From assembly GCF_003259255.1 (NCBI RefSeq), contig NZ_QGOL01000008.1, forward strand, positions 310,001-374,000: a stretch of 64,000 bases of DNA. The letters run 5' to 3'. A model generated the notes under the pieces. It saw only the letters and a list, made by a program, of their open reading frames with translations, searched no databases and was not told where the DNA came from. Both the position numbers and the translations under genes were made by a program. The DNA is from Algoriphagus litoralis (GTDB lineage: Bacteria; Bacteroidota; Bacteroidia; Cytophagales; Cyclobacteriaceae). This document shows, in pieces, positions 52,701 to 58,607 of this stretch; the stretch's first letter is position 1, and every line of letters starts with the position of its first letter.

Positions 52701-54034
52701 GAGAAGCGGCCGGCGGCGGTGGCGGTGGCGAAGTTGTCTACCAGCAATACACTGGAATCACCATGAACGGATCTCCAGGGCTTCAGGGAGCAGTATTTAC
52801 TGTCACTCCTGGAGGAATAGGTTTGGGAGCAAGTTCTAATTCAGAGCAAGGATATAACGGAGGAAATTCATCCTTTACCGGCCCTAACTTTGAGTATGCA
52901 GGAGGAAATACTTTCTCAGATATTACTGCAGCTGGTGGCGGAGGTGGCGGATCAAGTTATTCTTCTTCCTTAATCAGAGAGGGATCCCCTGGTGCTTCCG
53001 GAGGAGGTGGTGCGGCATATGGTACCGATGAAGCAGTTGGAGGAACAGGTAATGCAGGAAATAACGGAGGAAATGCAATTTCAGAAACCTTTGGACTAGC
53101 AGGTGCAGGCGGAGGTGGTGCAGGTTCACTTGGAGAAGGCGGGACATTCACCGGCGGTGGAGCATTAATGGTTGCCGGATCAGGCGGAAATGGTGAATCC
53201 AGAACTATTTCAGGTGAAGTAATTTACTATGGCGCTGGAGGTGGGGGCACTTCATCAGGAGCGATTTCAAATGAAGCCGGAGCGGGAGGAAGTCCTTATA
53301 ACGGAACATTTAATGCCGGAGGTAATGGAAACAACAATGGTATAGGTCAGTCTCCAAGTACATACGGATCAGGTGGAGGCGCAGGACGATTGGGTGGAAG
53401 CAACGGCTTCCAAGGCGTAGTTTACATCCGCTACCCTAACTTCAGAATCCTACCAATAGAATACCTCTATTTCAATGCCAAATACAATCCAGTATTCCGT
53501 TCAGGGGATCTGACTTGGGCTACAGCTCAAGAATGGGAAAATGACCGATTTGAAATCGAACGCTCAGTCAATGATGTGAAATCTTGGGAAACTATAGGAG
53601 AAATGGCTGGCGCCGGCTACTCAGATAAGCCTACGGAATATACTTACCAAGACCTGAAATTGCCGTTAGCTGGTGGCACCATTTTCTACCGTCTGAAGCA
53701 AGTCGACTTTGATGGTGATTCAATTTATAGTGATACCAAGGCAATCAAGGTAGAGCCAATGGAAGGAGCTACATTCTGGAGGGTATATCCAAACCCAACA
53801 ACAGGCGATCCTATAAATCTGGAAATGCTAGATACGGGAGTGTATAACGATGAAGAAATCACTGTTCGAGTGATCTCAGCAACGGGACAGTTTGAATCCT
53901 TGAAAGGAACTTCAGCAGTACTTCTGAGCAGTCAGCTTTCCAACATTTTGCGAGGCAAAGCTGCTGGAATCTACACTGTGGAGATCAGCTGGTCTACCTT
54001 TAAAGAATACCATAAGGTGATTTTGAGGAGATAG
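40754..54034 (+). CDS. Giant (4,426-residue) T9SS-secreted modular surface protein
   Basis: ATG 40754 precedes an unusual N-terminus: a membrane helix (LVFVLGFLPLLFLILKGL), a 30-residue linker and then a signal-like stretch (KKGLIGLVVLMGMIFLGAGEVRGQ). A beta-sandwich region follows (to about 41650), then five C-rich Ig-like repeats (41657-42972), a glycine-rich module (43260-43930), four BIG2-like repeats (43932-44866), two blocks of six repeats of about 92 residues (44867-46527 and 47450-49122) around three other repeats, a carbohydrate-binding-like region (49900-50520), three more repeats (50783-51660), a degenerate and a full glycine-rich module (52260-53440), and a T9SS type A sorting domain (53440-end, with YPNPTTGDPINL and GIYTVEISW). 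It is probably an adhesin displayed on the cell surface after T9SS processing. No enzyme domain is seen. Confidence 0.93.
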   Translation: MSLTNLVFVLGFLPLLFLILKGLKRVGGNAIFQHTRIEFGIQTKTLPFLKKGLIGLVVLMGMIFLGAGEVRGQIAQRGAATTATSTNNTITIARPTGLQVGDLMIATIGQSNNEDDNLSNATRTGWTLIHGQQINPGTPDDRWWGTILYKVATAADVAAANFTFNVDNDSESTIGAIIAFSGVDPISPFEAIGTFTTGDDDDLTANSISNTTADAGIVMLGIIEGNRTFSGWNVNTPGPGNLGLNELFDLGSTTSADMAIGGAWVIKNSIGNTGDGDSELSGNTNSHFGSILLALRPGCSSTANAGSAMAAICQGGTSAALGGSVAGAATGGTWSSSAGGSFSPNANTLNATWTPPAGYSGTATLTLTTTGGSCSDTDSKTILVNENPTLTVGAPLPDICEGESTVGLGGLVFGGATGGIWTDGGLGGTFTPAPTVLNATWTPPTGYTGTATLTLTTTGGSCGSVTGTKTITVNPGATANPGGALAAICQGQTSAPMGGSIGGVATSGTWSGGSGTWTNANNPSTATYTAASGESGLITLTLTTTGGTCGTTTASKTIQVNALPTANAGPALSGICQGQTTPAMGGSVGGSVAGGTWSGGSGTWTNPNNPATATYTPGASETGTITLTLTTVGGSCGVATATKTLTITTSPTANAGGALAEICDGETSAPMGGSIGGAATSGIWTNLNGNGTWTNANNPATATYTAGSNDSALGVITLQLTASGGSCSPVVVTKTIIVNPGKTVTPVTTETVCFFSGDVNLTHGTTGVTGINGDGVDSANGLPDGVSATFNSVTGEIDITGNPTELGTFNYSIELLGTCGVAFATGTIIVEDCGCEFTYDFSTTPSGSDTWIVPNGVTEVIVEAWGGGGRGGGRTSNGTGGGGGGGAYSRSIISVTPGQNFSYVIGAGSNSTSSGGSSRFYLSSAPGTDLVRATGGNSVSNNTSGGATGGDADDGEGEVKYSGGDGASGSGSGGSRRGGGGGGGAGQSGDGEPGSGRFGGSNTNGGGDGGTAPDNSTTNGVGGSSIGGGGSGASRNSSIGTWLGGNGANGQIKLTYTLSAGVVNGPQSICEGGSTIFTSTMAGGVWSSTDETIATVNPTTGVITGVSAGAATIRYTITGCTVATASRTVFVNEPVSPGTLSGNQDICIGGDTQLLSSTSFGTWSSGNPAIATVSSTGLVTGISSGTVDIFYTLPASGGCPAPQTSISITVTAPPDAGILSGTQEVCEGGTRTFSSTISGGTWSSGNPAVATVDPSTGVVTGVSPGSAILTYTVSGSGGCSDDFETRSITVTPLPDAGTLSGVNELCVGESSTFSSTTLGGTWSSSNPAVASINSSTGEVTAVSSGSITITYTVAGSGSCPDDTATRSLTINPLPTPSFTAQPTGVVCIGEEVTYSTQAGQFNYDWQISGISGTDYSITSGGTSTSNSLTLIWLTQGSKQVFLSYSNSNGCSAAAFISSPISVSPLPTPTFLIEPSGEYCIGEVVTYITQSGRANYTWTLTGVLGTDYAINAGGVTSNSISIEWLTAGSKTVTVNYENANGCAGTSAATNTININTLPVPTFIAEPSGAICINQEVTYTTQSGPDIVDYDWGYSGDEGTDYNIISDGGNTVTLVWLTDGQKTVTVNYENSNGCQGASAAVSTIDIDPLPVPTFTAEPANPTCIGDEVTYTTQSGQSNYLWTVTGVSGTDYNITAGGIGTSSNTVTIEWLTDGDKTVTVNYSNTNGCTNPTPATNTITLSPLPVPTFTTEPANPVCIGQEVTYTTQAGQSNYVWTVLGTVGIDYTITAGGIGTTSNTVSIEWLTNGTKTVTVNYTDANGCTGVTPASNTIDLDPLPAPSFTVEPSNPVCLNDAVTYTTESGQFDYDWNIHGTSGVDFNITGGSIGTNSNTVTIEWLTSGSKTVTVNYTNANGCSVPSPASNTIEISTPVAINPEIDPGQLGDTECFGDGFDPITITASGSGLTFQWYRKPDNSDISTNPGTAVPGATTASFTPPSSPEGISYYYVVVSGTCGGPETSDLTGAYIVSPSGTAINLDLDSTAPDQEFCFGAVSFSQLEIAATGDGGVPATYQWYQNTSPTNTGGILLTGETNSTFTPPSDASVADGLPRYYYATATSPSCGTVTSSISGAFIVNPLTAIDSEDLVGDTICEGQGPFSPISVSASGTGTLSYQWYSNTTGVINTGVDTQVGTNSDTFTPPSTSADGIPVYYYVVVTSSGGCGPDQTSSISGGFVVNELPVPTLTPTPTGEICVGTSITYTTEAGQSNYVWTIPGVQNTDYTISSGGIGATNHTVTLTWLTAGTKNVSINYNNSNNCAAATATVNTTIVNALPVPTFIAPPPAQVCVGTSVTYSTQSGQSNYLWNVPGTAGTDYTITAGGIGNTSNTVTLTWLTSGTKAVSVNYTNGNNCTAAAATINSTIVNALPTPTFTAPAVSEVCVGAPITYSTQPGQSNYAWTIQGTAGIDYTITAGGIGTSSNTVTLRWLTSGTKNVSVNYSNSNNCTAASATINSTLVNALPVPTFTAAPPAAVCVGTSVTYTTQSGQSNYVWTIPGASGTDYTITAGGTGTSSNTVTLTWLTSGNKNVSINYTNATNCIAASAVVNTTIVNSLPTPTFTTQPTTDVCVGTSVTYTTQAGQENYVWTVAGTAGTDYTITSGGIGPFDNSVTVRWLSSGTKNVSVNYSNSNNCTAATAVSNSLNVSPLPTPTFTAAPSTDLCIGAPVTYSTQPGQANYIWTIPGTSGIDYTITAGGIGSNDHTVTLIWLTSGTKNVSVNYSNAGGCTAVSAVTNSTDVNVTPVISDITGTIICSGATFNVTPINGTNGSVPAGTTYTWTVSTNGNVSGESNVSTPQANISQALTNTSLVDQTVTYTVTPITPEGCVGNSFEVDVLVRPTPIVNPISDQDVGCSGQSTTPVNFSGNGVAGVIYNWTNSHPSIGLAASGTGNIPAFVTQNPSSGPITATITVTPTVNGCSGPSETFTITVDPTPVITLQADYCAVDGSVLLVASSNVTGTSWEWSTGETTASITVNIAGSYSVTATSPDGCISTASISIAEELIVDGSFTNFDPANPSFFTEYTQNQNYYVNGDGSTGLWPEGYYAVNVNANGSTTTTPPGYHTAFYGRDHTNNASGPRNFMMVNGGALIGSPLRQPVIWRQQVVVEPFTEYYFSAWAMNLNPASNARLQFKINGQLVGTVLDLSTAPEPTSDAQVGLDNWREFRSNPSWSSGSATTAIIEIVNLNTALGGNDFALDDISFGTLSPFIRLTSAVGTDDSQVVCEDSPIVDIEYAVGGGLDGPLVTGLPAGVTATWNGLNLRISGSPTTPGEYIYEVFTTGSCQQVRVEGLITVRDVPDAGAIASDQTVCEGDTPSPIIGIVYTPQDAGAVISYRWEMNTDLSTPNWVDVPGNPTGADYNPPVLAITTQYRRYTTSTVGANSCEGPATNPVTITLQSVPTAGTIAADQTICNGDDPAAFTSTMDGTGDGTITYRWESAVSPFSSWSSVSGANSSTYDAPAGLTQTTRFRRVTISTLNGVDCESVPTAPVEVIVSASPTEGTIAGNQSICQGEDPAAFTSTLDGSGSGTISYIWESAVSPFTTWTEISGANLATYDAPALSVTTQFRRTTVADFNGVICEATTTPVQVTINPNNTVTPVNPDPSICIGVGISTIIHTTSGATGIANDGVSGANGLPLGIFATWSGNTITIIGTPTEYGEFNYSIPLTGGCGSVNATGTITVENPNYPITSIDVVNPTALPGSSTFTVFSPNMTPGTYEIVYSTNGVNGGANNVMTTVVVSTSGQFTLTSPTYSNEGTTVLTINSIRRIIPSPADPCAYFPPNNNTAIYGFGCSSESLQSGGDDAFYVPADVFELTIVAYGDGSPSETQTIPVIPGGVVFIGTVGNEIFATQVPLASATPADYIVSATGPNGRIVIHYDCSPPPPCSGTGDVYQYTDSEGYTVIRITGDCSSWSWTAPDGLDEFEVLVVGGGGGGGYGEAAGGGGGGEVVYQQYTGITMNGSPGLQGAVFTVTPGGIGLGASSNSEQGYNGGNSSFTGPNFEYAGGNTFSDITAAGGGGGGSSYSSSLIREGSPGASGGGGAAYGTDEAVGGTGNAGNNGGNAISETFGLAGAGGGGAGSLGEGGTFTGGGALMVAGSGGNGESRTISGEVIYYGAGGGGTSSGAISNEAGAGGSPYNGTFNAGGNGNNNGIGQSPSTYGSGGGAGRLGGSNGFQGVVYIRYPNFRILPIEYLYFNAKYNPVFRSGDLTWATAQEWENDRFEIERSVNDVKSWETIGEMAGAGYSDKPTEYTYQDLKLPLAGGTIFYRLKQVDFDGDSIYSDTKAIKVEPMEGATFWRVYPNPTTGDPINLEMLDTGVYNDEEITVRVISATGQFESLKGTSAVLLSSQLSNILRGKAAGIYTVEISWSTFKEYHKVILRR
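41657..42972 (+). repeat. Five tandem Ig-like repeats in the giant protein (block A)
   Basis: Units of about 85-90 residues start TANAG/TANPG and contain ICQG.TSA.MGGS, GTWSGGSGTWTN and TLTLTTTGGSC, with two conserved cysteines each. The middle units resemble one another most, and the nucleotide sequence is visibly repeated (for example AACCTGGACTAATGCCAACAA-like strings). Such domains usually form rigid rods in surface proteins. Confidence 0.8.
43932..44866 (+). repeat. Four BIG2-like repeats in the giant protein (block B)
   Basis: Four units share ICEGG/VCEGGT, GGTWSSGNPAVATVDPSTGVVTGVSPG and a Cys near the end (GSGGCSDD). The 'NPAVATV..TG.VTGVS.G' string is typical of bacterial Ig-like group 2 domains. 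Confidence 0.85.
44867..46527 (+). repeat. Six tandem repeats of about 92 residues (block C1)
   Basis: Each unit follows LP.PTF..EP....CIG.EVTYTTQSGQ..Y.W...G..GTDY.IT.GG...SNTVTIEWLT.G.KTVTVNY.N.NGC. Two cysteines per unit could pair. Unit length is about 276 bp. The units in this block share NANGC endings, unlike block C2. Confidence 0.9.
47450..49122 (+). repeat. Six tandem repeats of about 92 residues (block C2)
   Basis: The same repeat family as block C1 but with its own features: VCVGTSVTY, VWTIPGT.GTDYTITAGGIG.SSNTVTLTWLTSGTKNVSVNYSNSNNC. The blocks differ consistently (KTVTVNY/NGC in C1 versus KNVSVNY/NNC in C2), suggesting separate amplification. They are separated by three unrelated repeats (46528-47449). 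Confidence 0.9.
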
Positions 54035-54058
54035 GATTTCTTATATGGAAAACTTAAG

Positions 54059-54099
54059 GATCCCAATTTGAAGTCTGATGCTTCGAATTGGGATTTTTT
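54059..54099 (+). terminator. Terminator after the giant gene
   Basis: A 14-bp stem, ATCCCAATTTGAAG / CTTCGAATTGGGAT (one G-U pair), with loop TCTGATG, then TTTTTT, 25 bp after the stop codon. A decayed relative lies after the second T9SS gene (58059-58094). Confidence 0.92.
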
Positions 54100-54122
54100 C
54101 TTGATTACGTTCGGTGAAAAAT

Positions 54123-54383
54123 GATTTGGCTAAGGCCAAAAGCGTTTTCGTGATTATTTAATCCTCCAGCTAAAGCAGGAGGGAATTGATTTCTGATAGA
54201 ATCGGATCAAAATTTTTGATAATTCCATCTTCCATAAATAGAAATGTGGCTTTAGCCTATAGCTCCAAAATTCATAATCTCAACCAGCTTCAGCCAAATT
54301 CTGATCTACCGAAAAGAGTCATTGCTAAAGCAATAAAACTTTTTCGTGATTATTTAATCCCCCAGCTAAAGCAGGAGGGAATT
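54123..54383. repeat. Composite palindromic repeat element, copy 1
   Basis: Two related units (54123-54189 and 54322-54383) share GATTTGGCTAA.GCC, TTTTCGTGATTATTTAATCC and a hairpin CCTCCAGCTAAAGCAGGAGG followed by GAATT. Between them stands AATAGAAATGTGGCTTTAGCC (54238-54257). The same arrangement occurs at 58130-58377. No coding sequence is present. From here to 54881 I see no gene or further repeat. Confidence 0.8.
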
Positions 54384-54881
54384 TTTTGCCTTTAGTCGGA
54401 TTAGAAATCTTACAAAAAGTCCTTCGAATTTGTAATTCTGAGAAACGTGTGATCCGTGGAAAATATGGAATCTGTGGAATCTATGGACTTGACTCGTATT
54501 TCTGGTCTACTAAAAAGGTTAAGTATCTATGGGACTGATACGGGACTGCTATGGAGTTGCTATAGGACTGATGGGGAGATGACCTAGGAAATGTGGTATT
54601 TGGAAATATAGAAAATGAGGATTTGCTCCATTTCTCCACCTTCCAAGAATAGAGAACAAAAGGCAAATTTTAAATCCTGTCAATTGTCCTCAGAATCTCA
54701 AATTCTATTGAGAAAAAATTTCAACCTATAAATCCATCAGATTCAATTCATACGTAAATAAAATATACGTACGTGGGTAGGAATTTATGGAGAGTTTAAA
54801 AATAAACTCAGAAAAATGCCAAAATTCCTTAAAACAATTCAAAATTTTTTTAGTTAAAATAAATGAATTCCACTAAATGCA

Positions 54882-54889
54882 TACTTTTG
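54882..54889 (+). promoter_or_regulatory. Putative -7 promoter element of the second T9SS gene
   Basis: TACTTTTG matches TAnnTTTG, 57 bases before the ATG at 54947. The -33 position holds ATAA rather than TTTG, so the upstream box is missing. Confidence 0.45.
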
Positions 54890-54946
54890 TTTTACAAACC
54901 CAAAAAAAACCATTTCATCACCCTACTGCGAAAATTAGAATTTTAA

Positions 54947-57900
54947 ATGAGTGCGAGGTTAAAAGGCTTTTGGGTTTTAATTTTTCTTGGATTATGGTCT
55001 TGGGCTGGGGAGGCTCAGGGGCAAACCTATACTTCTAATCAAGATGGTAACTGGAATTCGGTAAGCATTTGGACTAGGACAAATCCTAATTCTTGCGGAG
55101 TACCTCTTCGAAATTCACCACCAAATACAAATGATTATGCAAGACCATGCCAAGTTGATGCTATAATTAATCACTCAGTCTTATTTAATTCACCTACTGC
55201 TTCTTTTGGTGGGGGATATTTTAGATTTCTAACAGTCAATGGACCAACTGGAAATCTAACTTTTCAAGGGGATGTGGTATTTAATACCAGCGGATCAAGC
55301 CTACCTGCTCCTAATAATGTGGTCTTTAACGTCATAAACGGTGGTCAATTAAATGTTCCAAATGGCACATTAACTTTAGATAGAGGAGGTGTCATTAATA
55401 TTTCTGGGAATAGTATAATTACTGTTCGGAATCTTGTGATTGGAGCTAACTCGCCAATTGTCAACGTTGAAGCAGGCTCAAGGTTAATTGTTGAAAATAC
55501 TACTAGGCTTGAAAGTAATGCCACATTAAACATCAATGGTGACTTTGAAACACGAGACTTAACACTTTCATCAGGCGGAACTGTTAATTTTTATGGTACT
55601 TCTAGAACCTCAATTATTGGAAATTTGGACATTCAAAATGGAGTAGTCAATTCCAGAGAGAATTCTGAAATATTTGTTAATGGTAATTTATCGCAATCTG
55701 GCGGAGGAAATTATGTTGGTAGTAACTTTAGTAGAATTCAAATTTTAGGAATTCATAATGTTCAATCGAATAATCCACTTTCCTTATCAGGTTCTTCGAA
55801 ATTTCTTGTTTTTGGAAATACCACAACATGGTCCACAGGCCCTTTGGTAACTCAATCAGCATGCTATAGATCTAGTAGCAGAACAAGCGGAACAGGTTGT
55901 GCTACTTGTTTTGAAAACTATTATACAACTGGAACATTCTACGTTCCTGCAGGTGTATCCTCAATTACAGTTGAAATTTGGGGTGGTGGTGGTGGTGGTG
56001 CATCAAGATCAACTAATGGTCGTGGTGGTGGTGGTGGTGGTGGTGCATATACAAGAAGTATAATTAGTGTATCCGAAGGGGAAACAATATACATAAACGT
56101 TGGTGTAGGAGGCGCACCTAACTCTTCTGGTGGGGATTCATGGATAGCAAGAACTACAAATGTAGCAGATGCAATTATATTAGCTAAAGGTGGTAACGGT
56201 GGCCAAACAAACACTCAAAACGGTGGTAATGGAGGATTAAGTACAAATGGAATTGGAGCAATTCTTTATAGTGGTGGAAACGGATCTACTAGGACATCTG
56301 GCTCTAATGGCGGAGGTGGTGGCGCATCAGCAGGAACTTCAAATTCAGCAACTAATCTTGGAAACACAAATTTAGGAGGAACAGCACCACTCGGTGGAGG
56401 AAATGGAGGTTCAGGAGCGGTTAACAATTCAACTGCAGGAATTACTGGTGTTTCTCCTGGTGGAGGGGGGGGTGGTGGATTTAGATCTGCTAATATTGGA
56501 GGTATAGGTGGTTCTGGAGGGAATGGACAAGTCACAATTTCTTTTACCTGTCCAACAATTGATCCCTGCTCAAGAACTGTTGAATTTGGAACAAATGATG
56601 GATACACAGTTATTGAATATTTTTGCTCGGGAACATGGAACCCTCCAGCAGGTTTACAAGAATATGAGGTTCTGCTAGTTGGAGGTGGTGGTGCAGGCGG
56701 ACGAACAACAACTTCTAATTCAAATACTCTAGTTAAAACTGGAGGAGGAGGTGGAGCCGGAGGTATTGTTTGGGAATTCTTTAGTGTACCAGGATCGGGA
56801 ATCCCTTCTGGGGCATCCTATCCAGTTATTGTTGGAACTGGTGGTTTTGGGAATAATGATACCCAACGAGATGGTGAAAACTCCACATTTTCGAATGGAA
56901 TTGTAACCATAGTTGCTGGTGGTGGAGGCGGAGGTGGTACTTCGGACTCAAGAATTGGTAGAGATGGAATAACTTCTTCATCATCTTCTATACTTTCGAT
57001 AAATGGTTCAGGGGGAGGGGCTGGAACTAACTCTGGTGATGCTAATACAGGTGGAACGGGTGAATTTGTGGGAGGGAATTCTACTTCCGGGGGAGCCACA
57101 AACAATAATCATGGAGGTGGAGGTGGCGGAAGTACATCAAATGGAGAAAATGCATCAAACGGAAATGGCCCAGCTGGTAACGGTGGTGACGGCTACAGTA
57201 ACCTTTTTACAGGATTTAGAAGATTTTATGCTGCGGGTGGTGGTGGTGGTACTGCTAGAAACTCAAATTCCGCTGCTATTGGCGGTTCTGCAATTGGAGG
57301 GAATGGAAGTAATAGGTCTATAGCTCCGCAAAATGGTGCGACAAATACAGGAAGTGGAGGCGGTGGCGCAGCTGGAAACAATCAAAATGGTGGAAATGGC
57401 GGATCTGGAATAGTAATTATTAGGTATAAAAACTTCCGCATCCTCCCCGTCGAATTCCTCTACTTCAAAGCCGACTACAATTCTTTTATGCGATCCGGTG
57501 ACTTATCCTGGGCCACAGCCAAAGAGTGGGAAAATGACCGATTTGAAATCGAACGATCAGTAAATGACGTGAAGTCTTGGGAGACTGTCGGGCAAGTATC
57601 TGGTTCAGGTTATTCTGACCAACCTGTCGAATATGCGTATCGGGATATGAAGCTTCCACTAGCTGGTGGAAACATCTTCTATCGCCTAAAGCAGTTTGAC
57701 TTTAGCGGGGAGTTCAGCTACAGTGACACCAAAGCGATCCAAGTGGACCCTTTGGCAGGTACGACCTATTGGAGAATATATCCAAATCCAACCACAGGTG
57801 ATCCGATCAATCTAGAGCTGTTGGACAACAGAGGTTTTCGGGATGAGAATATCACTGTCCGAATAGTATCAATAACAGGTCAATATGATATAATCGAAAG

Positions 57901-58027
57901 CAGCTCTCCTTCTCAATTGAGTACTCTGCTATCCGACATTTTGCGAAGCAAAAGAGCTGGGATTTATACGATTGAGATAAGTTGGGGCATTCAGCGGGAA
58001 TACCATAAGGTTATTTTGAGGAGATAG
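54947..58027 (+). CDS. T9SS-secreted surface protein with beta-helix region and two glycine-rich modules
   Basis: 1,026 residues. Signal peptide MSARLKGFWVLIFLGLWSWAGEAQGQ; N-terminal DGNWNSVSIWTR followed by about 250 residues of short beta repeats (GNLTFQGDVVFNTSG; GGQLNVPNGTLTLDRGGVINISGNS; TLNINGDFETRDLTLSSGGTVNFYG), consistent with a right-handed beta-helix. A glycine-rich module begins TGTFYVPAGVSSITVEIWGGGG (55910-56550); a second begins TVIEYFCSGTWNPPAGLQEYEVLLVGGGG (56560-57430). The T9SS type A sorting domain ends YHKVILRR. The order of the modules matches the end of the giant protein. It is probably an adhesin or matrix protein; no enzyme motif is visible. Confidence 0.9.
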   Translation: MSARLKGFWVLIFLGLWSWAGEAQGQTYTSNQDGNWNSVSIWTRTNPNSCGVPLRNSPPNTNDYARPCQVDAIINHSVLFNSPTASFGGGYFRFLTVNGPTGNLTFQGDVVFNTSGSSLPAPNNVVFNVINGGQLNVPNGTLTLDRGGVINISGNSIITVRNLVIGANSPIVNVEAGSRLIVENTTRLESNATLNINGDFETRDLTLSSGGTVNFYGTSRTSIIGNLDIQNGVVNSRENSEIFVNGNLSQSGGGNYVGSNFSRIQILGIHNVQSNNPLSLSGSSKFLVFGNTTTWSTGPLVTQSACYRSSSRTSGTGCATCFENYYTTGTFYVPAGVSSITVEIWGGGGGGASRSTNGRGGGGGGGAYTRSIISVSEGETIYINVGVGGAPNSSGGDSWIARTTNVADAIILAKGGNGGQTNTQNGGNGGLSTNGIGAILYSGGNGSTRTSGSNGGGGGASAGTSNSATNLGNTNLGGTAPLGGGNGGSGAVNNSTAGITGVSPGGGGGGGFRSANIGGIGGSGGNGQVTISFTCPTIDPCSRTVEFGTNDGYTVIEYFCSGTWNPPAGLQEYEVLLVGGGGAGGRTTTSNSNTLVKTGGGGGAGGIVWEFFSVPGSGIPSGASYPVIVGTGGFGNNDTQRDGENSTFSNGIVTIVAGGGGGGGTSDSRIGRDGITSSSSSILSINGSGGGAGTNSGDANTGGTGEFVGGNSTSGGATNNNHGGGGGGSTSNGENASNGNGPAGNGGDGYSNLFTGFRRFYAAGGGGGTARNSNSAAIGGSAIGGNGSNRSIAPQNGATNTGSGGGGAAGNNQNGGNGGSGIVIIRYKNFRILPVEFLYFKADYNSFMRSGDLSWATAKEWENDRFEIERSVNDVKSWETVGQVSGSGYSDQPVEYAYRDMKLPLAGGNIFYRLKQFDFSGEFSYSDTKAIQVDPLAGTTYWRIYPNPTTGDPINLELLDNRGFRDENITVRIVSITGQYDIIESSSPSQLSTLLSDILRSKRAGIYTIEISWGIQREYHKVILRR

Positions 58028-58058
58028 AAAGTGGAACTTGGATTAATTGCCTAAAAAA

Positions 58059-58094
58059 GATTCCATTTGGAGCCTGAAACTGCAAATTGGGATC
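58059..58094 (+). terminator. Decayed terminator-like hairpin after the second T9SS gene
   Basis: GATTCCATTTGGAG / CTGCAAATTGGGATC pairs imperfectly and lines up with the intact terminator after the giant gene (54060-54094), including the following ...GTTCGGT. It may still work weakly. Confidence 0.55.
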
Positions 58095-58129
58095 ATTTAT
58101 GACTGTTCGGTTTACTTTTTAGTAAGCTT

Positions 58130-58377
58130 GATTTGGCTAAAGCCGCAATGCTTTTTCATGATTATATAAACCTCCAGCTAAAGCTGGAGGGAATTGAATA
58201 GAAACCCCCAAGAAATCTACTGTCCAATTAATAGAAATGTGGCTTTAGTCAATTCCTCCAAGAATCAACATACCAATCGGCTTTTGGCAAATCATTGATC
58301 TTTTTTTAAGTATTTGGCTAAAGTAGCATAGCTCTTTGGTGATTGTATAAACCCCCAGCTGAAGCAGGAGGGAATTG
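58130..58377. repeat. Composite palindromic repeat element, copy 2
   Basis: The same layout as copy 1: GATTTGGCTAAAGCC...TTTTTCATGATTATATAAACC then a perfect hairpin CCTCCAGCT AA AGCTGGAGG (58171-58190); central ATAGAAATGTGGCTTTAG (58231-58248); and a second unit (58312-58377) with ATTTGGCTAAAG and CCCCCAGCTGAAGCAGGAGG. It stands at the same place relative to a T9SS gene. No open frame. Confidence 0.8.
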
Positions 58378-58572
58378 AAAGGAAAAACCCCTCAAAAAAA
58401 TAGCTTCAATAGTTAGAACTTCTATCTCCTTTTTCGATCCAACACCGCTTCCCTCCTGCTACTAACTCTCAGGGCTTAATTTTAATATCATAAACTCTAA
58501 TATTGCCAAATAATATTCTGTTTTGAGATAGATCAAAATCGTGACGATTATTTCAAATACTTTTTTTTGTAT

Positions 58573-58603
58573 TTTGAATACCTTTTTTTGCCTCTTATAT
58601 TTG
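58573..58603 (+). promoter_or_regulatory. Consensus promoter directly upstream of the third T9SS gene
   Basis: TTTG at 58573-58576, exactly 19 bases, then TATATTTG at 58596-58603, a perfect match to the Bacteroidota consensus. The ATG at 58608 is only four bases after the -7 box, so the transcript should be leaderless or nearly so. Confidence 0.7.
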
Positions 58604-58607
58604 TAGC

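Noticed and set aside
54186..54395. Open frame across the composite palindromic element
   Set aside because: The sequence is explained by the non-coding repeat and the translation is unlike any protein I know.
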